DNA of 64,000 nt, taken from contig NDFF03000024.1 of assembly GCA_002150815.3 (NCBI GenBank), positions 326,499 through 390,498 of the forward strand, given 5' to 3'. This stretch comes from Grammothele lineata. Lineage: Eukaryota > Basidiomycota > Agaricomycetes > Polyporales > Polyporaceae. Positions 48,964 to 59,212 of the stretch are shown here, piece by piece; position 1 is the stretch's first letter; every line of letters begins with the position of its first letter. Below the pieces are notes generated by a model. It was not told the DNA's origin. It saw only the letters and a list, made by a program, of their open reading frames with translations, and did not search any database. The position numbers and the translations under genes were made by a program.

Positions 48964-50237
48964 ATGCCTGCAGAGCGCGCTCACAAACAGTACAACTTTC
49001 GGAAAGATGTATGTGATCCCTATGACCAGCCTACTCAAATTCACTTACGACTTCACCAGCCGCGACCTAGTATCAAACGTAAATCATGGAATGCCGCTAT
49101 TGGAGGTAGAGCCATGTCGAGCTTTTCTATGACGGGAACGCGTACCGCAGCCGATCGCGGCCAAGCGTCTCAGGAGGGTAGTATTCGGCCTATCCCGACC
49201 ACCAGGATCCGTTCACGCTCCGCGCTGCGTATGGTCGGCCCGCGTTTGAATCAACTCCCCGGCGTTCGAGATCTCCCCGGCTCGCACGGCGATGACTTCG
49301 CAGATTCCTCTTCAGGAAGGGTATGTCGAACCTACTCTCAACCCATTCGATATATTACGTTCTCTGTTTTAGAGCCCATACTGATGGGACGTGCTGGAAC
49401 AGCGACCGAACTGGCTCCGTGTTGCGCTGGCCAACGTACGCAAGGACTTCCCCGGAATAAAGATCCCTGTGCAGCACCGTGTGCCGCGGCATCTCGTAGG
49501 CCACCGATGGCTTTCCTTCAACTCGCCCGAGTGTTGGTCAGTCGAGTGCGAACTTTGCGAGGACGGGTCCGGGAAGAAGAAGGTGCGTGCTCTAGTATCA
49601 GCGCTCTCTTGCTTCCAACGAGCTGATCACGGGAAGTGTGCTGGGGCATCCTAAGCAGACGATCCAAGCAGGTCCTGGCGAGACGCTCAAGAGGTTCTAC
49701 GCGCACCGTAAGGAAGCCCATCCAAGTCACAACAGCGAAGGCGCAGAAGCCTTGCGGGCCGACTCACCCGACCCGCTCAATGTGCTGGCTGAGTCCAGCC
49801 GACGAGAGACCAGCGACCCCTCTGACGCGGGCTCGAGCTCCTCTGCACGAACTCCAGCATCGGGGAGAGCCGAAGCGGCAGCCGCAAGCCTCTCTTCGTC
49901 GTCGGGCTCTACATCCTCCTCCAGTTCTTCGCCTACCTCCGCCTCCGTATCCACCTCCGACTCAGTGACCACTACCCCACCAGAACCCGCCGAGCCCGTC
50001 CTCGCTTTCCTCACAGCAAACGGCCTTCCCCCATCCCTCGCTCCCACTCTTATCGCCCTCGGCTTCGGGGACGTAGTAGAGCTGGGAGACGCAGGTGCGC
50101 TCCCGGAGCGCGCGCTCGAGAAACTCGAGCGGCGGCTCGAGGCAGAAGGCATCAAGTTCCTGCCCTGTCTGCTCCTGGTCGAAGGCCTGCGCCAGCGGGC
50201 GGCGGGGAAGCGTGAGGTTGGCGAAGTCAAATCATGA
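48964..50237 (+). CDS. Array gene C: zinc-finger-like plus SAM-like protein
   Basis: Four exons (48964-49008, 49060-49320, 49403-49582, 49659-50237), all introns in phase 0, give 354 residues. Exon 1 is a 15-residue start (MPAERAHKQYNFRKD). Exon 2 is basic and Ser-rich and ends with the array motif VGPRLNQLPGVRDLP. Exon 3 holds RPNWLRVALANVRKDFPG ... ECWSVECELC, and exon 4 starts TIQAGPGETLKRFYAHRKEAH, so the ligand set is C-x2-C-x23-H-x4-H. A Ser/Thr/Pro linker precedes the C-terminal SAM-like domain (VLAFLTANGLPPSLAPTLIAL, then ALPERALEKLERRLEAEG). The first intron contains no stop. Function unknown; compare the six relatives in this window. It is the first of five head-to-tail copies. Confidence 0.82.
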
Positions 50238-50889
50238 GGCATGCGCTTTGAATGTGCAAGAACGGTGCGTGTTCGTTATGCTCAGACATATATCTGCAGT
50301 GCTGATTTCTCGTAGACCGTGCGCGGAGAGCGCTCCCGATGCATTCCGCGGCGGATGTAAGAGATGCAGAACTGGCATAGTTCTCGATGTACGTCTAGTC
50401 CTTGCGACACACTCGCTTTGCAACTATATTTTCTTTTGGACCGCCGCTGTGAGGGTGCCTGAGCGGCGTGACGAAGGACTCCGGCATGCACACGTGCACG
50501 TCCATTTCTCTTCGGCTCTTCTGAGCCTTCTTCCACGCGGCTACGCATCGATGTCGCGTGAAGCTCTCTCCAGCATATGCGAACATAGCTCCTGACCCGC
50601 CACGATGCGCGTTCAACTTTCGGCGGTATGAACAGCGAAGCGTTCATAGGTAGATCTTCGTCGACCGCATTGTCGCAGTTCATATGTTCATAACATATTT
50701 CGCACAGAATCTCTGCGAAATTTCGGAGAAGGTTGCTTCCCGTCGACACCCCATCCTCGGTTCTCCCGAGCTCAACGTCACTGTATCGGTACGTACAATA
50801 GTGAAAGCCTCTCGTGTATATATACTCAGTGGCTCTCACTCGCGCTATCAGTGTCATATCCCCTCTTTATCACGCATACAATCGATGAG
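50238..50889. other. Spacer between array genes C and D
   Basis: No separate gene. Parts match the spacer between D and E: for example TGATTTC-CGTAG-CC near 50305-50320 and 52411-52424, and the block from TCGACCGCATT to CGCACAG at 50671-50708 against 52757-52810. The duplicated unit therefore includes flanking DNA. Confidence 0.6.
50817..50825 (+). promoter_or_regulatory. TATA box of array gene D
   Basis: TATATATAC lies 73 bases before the ATG at 50890, within a promoter segment shared with genes C and E. Confidence 0.65.
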
Positions 50890-52312
50890 ATGCCCGCGGA
50901 TCGCAGATCACAGCATCACGGATTGGGAACGAAGGTATGTGGTCTTTTATTGCAACGACCATGCCGGCTCATGAGCTTCTCTTGTGCGCCTGGCAGGATG
51001 CACCGATAGTTCTTTACGGGCACCGAAGTCAAAGGCCAAAACGGCGCCATGTCATACGGATAAGCAGCCTCCCAGAGAGTTCATCGGACAGGCCCAACGA
51101 GAATGCACTCGAAGAACTAGCGACTGTTATCGACCAAGCGAATATGCAGAGACGAGAAGAGCCCGTTGAGACCAGCTCCGGCAATACCGCATCAGCCCTC
51201 CCTTCCTCAACTAGTGCAAGTATAGGGAACTCATCCAGCCACAGCCAGAGTAATTCGAGAATTGCTCCTATCGCCCCCAGGATCCGACGTAGGCCCGCGT
51301 CCCGCACCGTCGGTCCGCGCAACCGGCCCCCGGGGGTCCGGGATCTGCCCGCTGTCCCTCGCACAGAAGATTATGCAGGCCAGAGATCGTCCAAGGTGAG
51401 TCCTCTCGACTCGCTATTATCACATCCAGACATTTGGGGAAGTTCATGAGATGCTTTGGTACAGCGACCGCATTGGCTTCGCGCCGCGCTCGCCAAATTG
51501 CGCAAGGACTTCCCCGATATGAAGCTCCACACGCAGCACAACGTACCACAGCACCTCGTAGGGCATCAGTGGTACTCGTTCAGCCTCCCTGAGTGCTGGG
51601 CGATCGAGTGCGAGTGCGTGGATGGATCTGGGAGGAAGAAGGTGGGTCCTATTGTTTCAATCAGCTCGTTCTTGATTCTTAGTCACTGATTGCGGCGGAT
51701 TTCGCGATGGTGTCCCTCGCGCAGGTTATACCAACAGGACCGGGCGAGACGCTCGCGGCCTTCTACGCACATTATGAAGAAGCCCACAAAGGAGCGCCAA
51801 GCCGCTGCAGCGCCGGCGACGAAGCTGTGCTGCACTTCCCTTTACCCCGCCGTATCGATTGTATCCCTCGCCCCAGCGGCATATCGCCGGGTGTAGTTCC
51901 CACAATCACACAAACCCCCGCAAAGTCGAGTTCATGCACCACACCCTCATCCACCGGAGCATTAGCGACCTCGACTACCGATTCCGGCTCCGTCAACCCT
52001 GTCTGTCACAGTGCTCCCCTCCCCTCATCTAATCTCGGCCCAACTCCTATCCCGCCTGTTGTTTCTGTCGACTCCATCCTCTCATTACTCGCAGCATGCG
52101 GCCTTTCCTCAACGCTCGCACCGGCTCTCATTGCAATTGGTCTCGGAGATGTAGTCGAACTTGGAGCCGTAGGTGCGCTCCAGGGGCACGCGCTCGAGAA
52201 GCTGGAGCGGCGACTCGAAGCGGAAGGCATCAAGTTCTTGCCTGCTCTGCTTCTCATCGAGGGCCTGCGGCAGCAAGCGGCTGAGCAGCGCCAAGTTGTC
52301 AGTGGCAAATGA
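50890..52312 (+). CDS. Array gene D: zinc-finger-like plus SAM-like protein
   Basis: Four exons (50890-50934, 50997-51395, 51465-51641, 51725-52312), all phase 0, give 402 residues. Exon 1 codes MPADRRSQHHGLGTK. Exon 2 has a short helix (ALEELATVIDQANMQRREE), a Ser-rich stretch and the motif VGPRNRPPGVRDLP. Exon 3 codes RPHWLRAALAKLRKDFPD ... ECWAIECECVDGSGRKK. Exon 4 opens VIPTGPGETLAAFYAHYEEAH, so here the first ligand pair is C-x-C rather than C-x2-C. The linker is Ser/Thr/Pro-rich without the Lys clusters of A and B. The SAM-like domain reads ILSLLAACGLSSTLAPALIAI and LQGHALEKLERRLEAEG. The start is fixed by the conserved MPAD/MPAE exon and the TATA spacing. Function unknown. Confidence 0.82.
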
Positions 52313-52989
52313 TAACGTGTCTGGTTTGAAGATCCAAGCACGGTATGTGTTCACCGTGCTTCACACTGGCAGGAGATGTACATGGTGGCAGGTCACCTGG
52401 ATGGCTACTGATTTCCCGTAGGCCATGCGTAGAGATCATTCTTGACGTACTCCGTGGCGGGTGCTGGAGAGGCGGAAGTGACATATTTCTTTCTGTACGC
52501 TTGGCTGCAGTTGCTTTGCAATCTTGCGATGTTGTCGACTCGGCCCTCCTCCTCAAGGTCCCCGCGGCGCTTGTAGCGTAGCGCCCGAGTGGTACAGGAG
52601 GCGCTTATATATGAATCGCACGTGCACACTTCTCTTCTGTTCAACTTCTTCTGAGCGCCGGTCAGCGTACCTGGCGATGTTTGATGATACGATACCGCGT
52701 GCGCTTGCTCAGTAGCACAAAAACGAAACACGAAGTATCAATGAAGGTACGTCTTCATCGACTGCATTAAGTCACCGCCCGTATTCGTATTCATAATGTA
52801 TTTCACACAGATTGTCTGCGCGACTTCGAGGAAGCTTGGGAGGCGGCTTCGCGTGGAAAATTCTCCCAAGCTCTTTATCGATGTCTGCGGTAGTGCAGGT
52901 CTCTCTGGTGCATATACACTCTGTCCCTCGCCCCCTGCTCCCAGTGTCAAATCCCGTCTGCGTAGAACGCATATAGCGTAACTTGTAGG
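52313..52989. other. Spacer between array genes D and E
   Basis: No separate gene. It is partly homologous to the C-D spacer. It contains a second TATA-like run (CTTATATATG, about 52601-52610) and the gene E TATA box. Confidence 0.55.
52913..52918 (+). promoter_or_regulatory. TATA-like box of array gene E
   Basis: TATACA in the context GCATATACAC, 77 bases before the ATG at 52990. It is a weaker match than the boxes of C and D. Confidence 0.45.
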
Positions 52990-54373
52990 ATGCCTGCGGA
53001 TCGCAAGTCGAAAAAGAATGCTTTAGGGAAGAGGGTATGTCATCTTCCACTGCCTGATCGATGCTAGCTCAAGAGTCGATTGCACACAGTCGGCCATAAA
53101 GCGTAGATCAAACGATCCCCTCGTCGCACGGATGAGCAAAACGCTCGAACGTCTGCTTGACAGGCTCTGCGAAAAAGAACTCGCGGAAAGTGAGGCGATT
53201 TGGAACTGAGTGGATGCGCAGATACAGGCTGGGGAAGGGGGTAGGAATGGCGCTGGAAGTTCCGCATCGGGTCCCTCCCTAAACAACGCACGTAGCGCAG
53301 GGGCCTCGTCCAGTCACAGCCAGAATGATCCTCAAGCTGCTCCCGCTGCGAACAAGTCCCGGAATAAGCCCGCCTCCAGCATCACCGGACCGCGCAACCA
53401 GCCGCCCGGAGTCCGGGAGCTACCCGCCTCACGTGTGGAGAGTTTTGGAGGCAGTCTAAACAAGGCGCGTCCCTATGGTATATGTACACTTAGCCTTCCG
53501 GGGAAGCTCACTAGATGCTTTCGCACAGCGGCCGAACTGGCTTCGCGTTGCAATCGCTAAACTGCGCAAAGACTTCCCTGGCGTAGAGATACATGTACAG
53601 CACAACGTGCCAAAACATCTTGCCGGACACCTGTGGTTCTCGTTTAACTCTCCCGAGTGCTGGGCGATCGAGTGCGAATGCAAGGATGAGTCCGGGAAGA
53701 AGAAAGTACGTACTACCCCAGGTCTCTTTGTCTTCGCTCTTCCTGGTTACTGATTGCACATTTCGTAACTATGTGCCTCGAGCAGGTCGTGCGATCGGGG
53801 CCCGGTGAGACGCTCACGGCCTTCTACGCACACTATGAAGCGGCCCACAAAGGACCCTCAAGCCACGGCGGCGCAGGCATTAACGCCGCTCCGCGCTTCG
53901 AGCCGCCTCTCTCGGCAGGCAACAACTCTCCTCCTGCCTCGTCATCAGGTACCGCAAACGCGCCCGCAACGACCCTTAACAAGCCAAGCCCAACCATCGC
54001 ATCTCCCTCCATGGCACTATCAGCAACCGCCACTTCGAGTTCCAGTTCCGTTACCTCTACGTACCGCTCTCCGTCGTCCATATCTGAGCCCAACGCAGCG
54101 ACCCCCACCTCATCCGACAACTCTACCGACCCCGTCCTTGCGTTCCTGGCAACGCATGGCCTGCCTGCGACGCTCGCCCCCGCGCTCGTCGCAGTCGGGT
54201 TCAAGGACGTAATCGACCTACGAGACGCAGGTGCGCTTTCCGAGCGCGCTCTAGAGAAACTGGAACGGCGGCTTGAGGAAGAAGGCCTCAAGCTCTTACC
54301 ATGCTTAGTCATCATTGAGGCACTTCGGAAGCATGGAGGGGCCCCGCGAGCTGCTGGGGAAACTCAGTCGTGA
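52990..54373 (+). CDS. Array gene E: zinc-finger-like plus SAM-like protein, probably broken
   Basis: By alignment with C and D the exons are 52990-53034 (MPADRKSKKNALGKR), 53090-53464, 53529-53705 and 53786-54373. Two faults are visible. An in-frame TGA lies at 53207-53209, after SEAIWN and before VDAQIQAGEGG, in the middle of exon 2. The donor of the second intron reads AAG/GCGCGT, a GC donor in place of GT. The rest is intact: TGPRNQPPGVRELP, RPNWLRVAIAKLRKDFPG, ECWAIECECKDESGKKK, VVRSGPGETLTAFYAHYEAAH and the SAM-like end VLAFLATHGLPATLAPALVAV, LSERALEKLERRLEEEG. Either this is a young pseudogene, or the real transcript uses other splice sites that skip the stop. A frame starting from the ATG at 53132 would still meet the same TGA. 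Confidence 0.65.
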
Positions 54374-55369
54374 GTTCTATTTCACTAACAGGCGGGAGCA
54401 GTGGCTTGGTGAGCACTCGTTCTGTTCATATGTGCACAGAGATGATTGTTTACACTCCTTCAGGCCGTGTACGTACCTGAACGGTCATATTACCGAAATC
54501 GGAATGTGTTTGACATGTACTCCGCGAAAGTTCAAGACCACAGCCATCGCGCTCCCACCGCGGCGTATCCCGTATGCTTCATTCTGGCCTCATTGCTGAT
54601 TCCAAAACTCGAGACCGTTTCAATTTCTCACCTGCAGGAGCCTCCCAGCGCTAGATGACCATAAAGAGCAGTGCGTCTCCACTCTCCTCCACGAAGGGCC
54701 CTGCTCGTGCGTCAGCGCACGCGGCGCGCCGAAGCCTGCCGAGGCAGCCATACCAAGAGGTATGGACGAATAACATGCATATTTCAGGAAGTTGATACAT
54801 CCACTGGCATACCGATCAACTAGGGCTGGACCCCTAGGCCTTTCAACGACCAAACGGTCTACCCGTTCGCTCGTAAAGTTGAGAACGAGGACGTTGCCCA
54901 CTCACTAGACGTGGGCGCCAGGGACGATGAGTCAGCGTCCATGAAAGGCAGGCGCCCCAGCAGGTGAGAAATCGAAACGGTCTCGAGTTTTGGAATCAGC
55001 TGCAATCTAATTCTTGTGACATCGGTCCTCGTGCCAGCGGTCGTTCGCCGCCCCAGAGTGGAGAGGTATGGACTTCTTGTGGATGCACGTGCCACACCCG
55101 AACACGAGGCGGTTGAGGACTTCGAGCGCCATTGGACGCTTGGCGCTTCTAGATAAATCCTTGTCGATGACCTCTACTAGTCCCGGCTTTTAAGGTTGGC
55201 TTCGATGTTTCTCGCGTGCACGACGGTTATTGTCTTCAACTTGATGGAATCCTCTATCATTCCTCAAGTTCTCCACCCCATGATCCAGCTCCTCAAGGTA
55301 CGCACTTCCTCGCACCTCTCTTCTCGATATACTTGAACCACGTTTTCGCCTACTCTCGCTTCAAATCCC
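54374..55369. other. Spacer between array genes E and F with an inverted repeat and a conserved short frame
   Basis: It holds the inverted repeat described separately (54595-55000). From about 55030 it matches the region upstream of gene G (from about 56760), including a frame ending at 55155 that reads PAVVRRPRVERYGLLV ... PEHEAVEDFERHW; the upstream-G copy reads PAVVRRLRVETCGLLV ... PEHEAVEDAERDW. Confidence 0.55.
54595..55000. mobile_element. Possible foldback or MITE-like element with 41-bp inverted ends
   Basis: Positions 54595-54635 and 54960-55000 are reverse complements over 41 bases with a single mismatch, starting GCTGATTCCAAAACTCGAG on the left. The enclosed 324 bases are not palindromic. 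I see no convincing target-site duplication. It could be a non-autonomous element or an inverted duplication of a promoter piece formed during array growth. Confidence 0.5.
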
Positions 55370-56667
55370 ATGCCAGCCGTACGTACCCAGAAAAATACCC
55401 TCTACAGAGACGTGCGTTGTATTCCTCTTACCTGCGGCTCACACCTTAACTGTCCTTAAACGCAATGATAGGATACCGAGGCCGACGTTAGTGGTCCGAC
55501 TATGCACGGCACTATTAGCGGCCCACGTCGAGGGCGTCCATGCAATCGGCTCCAATCCAGCAAGATCTCTATCCAGCAAAGCTCCTTCCTCAGAGAGAGA
55601 GCACCCAGCCCCCAACTTCCCGACTCTCCTCGACTCGCCACAAAGCCAACGGGGCTGAATACATCGCGGGACCACGGGCTCGGTATTAGAGGCCCTTCCT
55701 CAGCGGCCCCGAGAACTCGTGTCGTTGTAGAGATCCCAACCCGTATCGCGCGCAATGGCGGTGTCTGTGCACGGTCCTTGAACCGGCCCGGGCTATCCGC
55801 AGCTCAGACTACTAGTAGCGTCGCACGTCTTGAAGGAGAACCAGGAGGGAATTCCGGGAAGGTGCGCCTGTTCTACTCATATCCTAGCCAGCGGGTTCTG
55901 CAGTTCACCTTGAATCGGATGCAGCGTCCCCCCTGGCTCCGCGTTGCGCTCGCAAACTTGTACAAGAGCTTCCCGGAGATACCGCCGGTGTACGTGAAGT
56001 TTCGTGCCACCATGTGCGCCAAAGGTGGTACTCGACACAGCCCCTGGGACTCTCCACTCTGTTGGGGAGTTGAGTGCGAGTGTGAATCCGAGCGCGGGGC
56101 GAAAACGGTACGTACGGGCGTTTTTGGTCCAGTCATTGCTTTTCGGTGCCGAGTGCCATGGCTGACCTCGTAATGCTTTCTTCGTACCTCAAATAGGTCA
56201 TCCCGGCAGGGCCTGGGAAGACGCTCGAAGACTTCTGTTCGCACTTGAAGGACGTGCACCGCCGCGGACTTCTTCTACCGCGTGGGGTCGAGAGTATCGC
56301 AAGTCGCCGAGAAGCCACTCCTACTCGGCCCGTAATCAACGTTGCCTCTGTTACACGCGGGGCCCTAGGGGCGTTCAGCGACGCTCTTTCGGGAATACCA
56401 GCTCGCGGACAGTCCCACGCAACCATCGATTACGCGGACCCAATCGCCGCCTTCTTGGCCGAGCAGGGTCTCCCGGCCGAATTTGCCCCGCGTCTCGCGG
56501 CGGTCGGCGTCACCGCAGGGAACTTGTATAGGTTGGGGGCGCTACCAGAACGTGCGCTTGATAGGCTGGAGCGAGGGCTTCAACAGGAGGGCCTTAGTCT
56601 CGTAGACTGTCTTCTAGTCGTTGAGAGTTTGAGGCGAAAGGCTGTGGGATGGGATAGCGTTATGTAA
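55370..56667 (+). CDS. Array gene F: zinc-finger-like plus SAM-like protein
   Basis: Four exons (55370-55411, 55472-55861, 55925-56107, 56197-56667), all phase 0, give 361 residues. Exon 1 codes MPAVRTQKNTLYRD. Exon 2 (130 codons, the same length as in G) is basic and Pro/Ser-rich with a conserved RVVVEIPTRIARNG. Exon 3 codes RPPWLRVALANLYKSFPE, then an insertion MCAKGGTRHSPWDSP not found in C to E, then LCWGVECECESERGAKT. Exon 4 starts VIPAGPGKTLEDFCSHLKDVH and ends with the SAM-like IAAFLAEQGLPAEFAPRLAAV and LPERALDRLERGLQQEG. The second intron has no stop and 63 bases, so retention would add 21 residues. Closest relative: gene G. Function unknown. Confidence 0.8.
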
Positions 56668-57114
56668 GTCGTTACTACTACGGGAGGCGTGTTGAACCGG
56701 TGGGCGTGCGCTCCGCGCTCAGGCGGAGTCAATGCAATTGTTTCGCTATGTTTCCTCATACCCGCAGTCGTTCGCCGGCTCAGAGTGGAGACTTGTGGAC
56801 TTCTTGTGGAAGAACGTGCCATACCCGAGCACGAGGCCGTCGAGGACGCCGAGCGCGATTGGACGTCTAGCGCTTCTAGACTTAGGTCGTGGTCCACGAC
56901 CTTCAATCCCGTCTTTGAGGACTGGCCTCGATGTCTCTCGCATGCACAACGACGACCGTCCTCAGCTAACCAAAATCCTCTATCACTCCTCAAAGCTCGC
57001 GCCCCATGACCGAGCTTCGTAGCGCACGCATGTTCTCGTACATTTCATTCCTGATATAACTAAAGCTGTTTCCTCCGGGCACCCACCCCCGATTCCAGCT
57101 TCACCCCAAACCCG
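56668..57114. other. Spacer between array genes F and G
   Basis: No separate gene is called. A frame at about 56689-57009 contains the PAVVRR segment shared with the region upstream of F. The last 100 bases are the gene G promoter; no clear TATA box. Confidence 0.5.
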
Positions 57115-58421
57115 ATGCAAGCTGTACGCACCGCTGCGACGAAGGATGCTTATCGCAGAGACGTACGTCGTCCTCCTCCCATTCGTACCCCTTATCTCCT
57201 CTCTATCTCAGCGTTTCCTTAGGATGACGAATCGTCTGATGATGATCCCATGCACGGAGATACAAGCGGACTGTATCACTACCGAGGTCGTCTCGGTCGT
57301 CCCAGATCCAACCCAAGCCCCGTGCAGCAGCACCCTTCCCTCCAAGAGAGAGCCCCTAGCTCTCAACCGCTCCATTCCTCTCGACTCAATTCGAACGCCG
57401 CTGGGCCGCCTTCGCTCCGTACACTCCGGAATAACGTACCCAGCTATCAGAGCTCTTCCTCGGTGGCCCTCCCGAAAACCCGCGCCGTCGTAGAGATCCC
57501 CTCTCGTACAGCTGGTCATGTCCTCACACTGCCCTCCAGCCGGGCCGAGTCCGCAGCTCAGATCGCCGCTCTCGCCCAGGACGAACAAGGTGCCAGTGGG
57601 CAACCCAGAATGGTGAGCATACTCAGATCGTATCATGGTCCGCTGGCTCTACAGTTTACCTCGAATCTGGCGCAGCGACCCTACTGGCTCTGCGCCGCAC
57701 TCCAGATCCTACAGAAGGACTTCCCAGACTCGCGGGTACACGTCAAGTATCGAGCCTTCAAGTGCACTGCGGGTGATACTCAACAGAGCCCTTGGGAGTC
57801 CCCAGACTGCTGGCGGGTCGAGTGCGTGTGCGACCCTAAGCGCGGAATAAAACTAGTAAGCACGGTTCTCTTCTGGCGAGTGTATCCTCGACGCTTGCCC
57901 TTCGGCACCGAGCCTTGCTGGTCCCATGATCCTCATCCCCTCTCGAACAGGTCATCCCGGCGGGACCGGAGAAGACGCTGGGAAACCTGTACGCGCACCT
58001 AAGAGACGCGCACCCCCGCGAGCTTCTTCCACCGCGTGACGTCGACGGAGTAGCAGGAAGCCGCACGACTCCTATTCTCTCCAGCGCTGGATCCACGCAA
58101 GACCGCACGCAGGCCTCGACTGGCAGCATCCCCTCGAGCACGGAGGCTCGTAGGAGGTCCCGCGATGGCGCTCATCCCGTGGATCCAGCGGTTCCAGTTG
58201 TGGCCTTCCTGACTGAGCAAGGCCTCCCGGTTGAGCTTGCACCTCACCTAGTGGCGGTTGGCATCACCGGGCCGAACTTACACAAGTTGGGGGCGCTAAC
58301 GCGGGGCGCACTCAACAAGCTGGAGCGTGGGCTTAAGGCGGAAGGTGTCGGTCTCGCCGATAGTCTGTTGATAATTGAGGGTTTGAAGCGGGCAGCTATA
58401 GCTCGGTCTGGCAACCGGTGA
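57115..58421 (+). CDS. Array gene G: zinc-finger-like plus SAM-like protein
   Basis: Four exons (57115-57162, 57223-57612, 57676-57855, 57951-58421), all phase 0, give 362 residues. Exon 1 codes MQAVRTAATKDAYRRD. Exon 2 begins acidic (DDESSDDD) and contains RAVVEIPSRTAG; exons 2 and 4 have exactly the lengths of those in F. Exon 3 codes RPYWLCAALQILQKDFPD ... QSPWESPDCWRVECVCDPKRGIK. Exon 4 starts VIPAGPEKTLGNLYAHLRDAH, so the ligands are C-x-C and H-x4-H. The SAM-like end reads VVAFLTEQGLPVELAPHLVAV, LTRGALNKLERGLKAEG. F and G are the youngest pair after E. It closes the array; a MITE-like element follows about 500 bases downstream. Function unknown. Confidence 0.8.
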
Positions 58422-58930
58422 GTTAACCAGAGGTTTGCAGTTGGATCCAAGTCGTACTAAATACGACGTGCTGTGGAGGAGGATAGGAGATACCGGTAAG
58501 AACCGGAAGAAAGTCAGATTCTCGAGTCGCGTGTTGTTGTGCGCCTGACGCTGTACTTACTGATTCACAAAAGACGTGGCGTTTGTACGTATGGAGAAGT
58601 TAAAGCCTGAGCAGATATTCCTTGACAATTCCAGTCGCGGCCTACAATCGCCGGCTAGAAGGAACGTGAGGTGGCTAGGATAAATGTTTCTCGAGGAGGA
58701 TCTAACCGTCCTGACGTGCCCGAAGGCCGGCGACTTCTGTTGCGTGGTCAGCGCTCAGCCTCAGCGTGGGCGGAGGAGGCAAACGATGGCCGATGACGTT
58801 GGCGGAGAGGCGAAGCACATGGCCAGGGGAACGGGCGCTTAAGCACAGCGCGCCCATGTTTGTTTCCGCGATCATGTGCTAGACCACGCGCGCCAGTGGC
58901 CACGAGGCAGACGAGGCCGACGAGGCCAGC
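58422..58930. other. Intergenic region downstream of the array
   Basis: No gene seen; no further copy of the array domains is detectable after 58421. Confidence 0.5.
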
Positions 58931-59212
58931 GTACTGTACTGATCAGACCATACCGGCGCGTAACGCGTAACGGAGGCCTCTGAATCGCCTGTATTCGCTC
59001 TCCGTAACGCGTAACGGGCGGGCCCGCCGCCTCCGGCGGCGCGACGTGCCCTCAAGGAGGCCAAAACTGGGCGCTAAATTGCCGTATATAGCAATTTCTC
59101 GGGCGCCTCCGGCGCCCGTAACGCATAACATTCGACGCCGCCGCACCGCCGGATCGTAAGTAGGGCGTAACGCCCCAGACCCCCCGCCGCTATGGTCTGA
59201 TCAGTACAGTAC
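58931..59212. mobile_element. MITE-like element, 282 bp with perfect 22-bp inverted ends
   Basis: Positions 58931-58952 and 59191-59212 are perfect reverse complements (GTACTGTACTGATCAGACCA at the left end). The interior is packed with GTAACGCGTAACG-type repeats (about 58959-58972, 59005-59018, 59118-59128, 59166-59173) and GC-rich hairpins such as GCCGCCTCCGGCGGC and GGCGCCTCCGGCGCC. No coding capacity. A TA target-site duplication is possible if the element proper begins with CTGTACTG (TA on both sides), as in Tc1/mariner-derived MITEs, but the palindromic GTAC ends make the boundary ambiguous. Confidence 0.75.

Noticed and set aside
38648..58421. The array considered as a mating-type (homeodomain) locus
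   Set aside because: No homeodomain motif (WF.N.R) and no neighbouring MIP gene are present; the W and Cys/His pattern fits a zinc-finger-like module instead.
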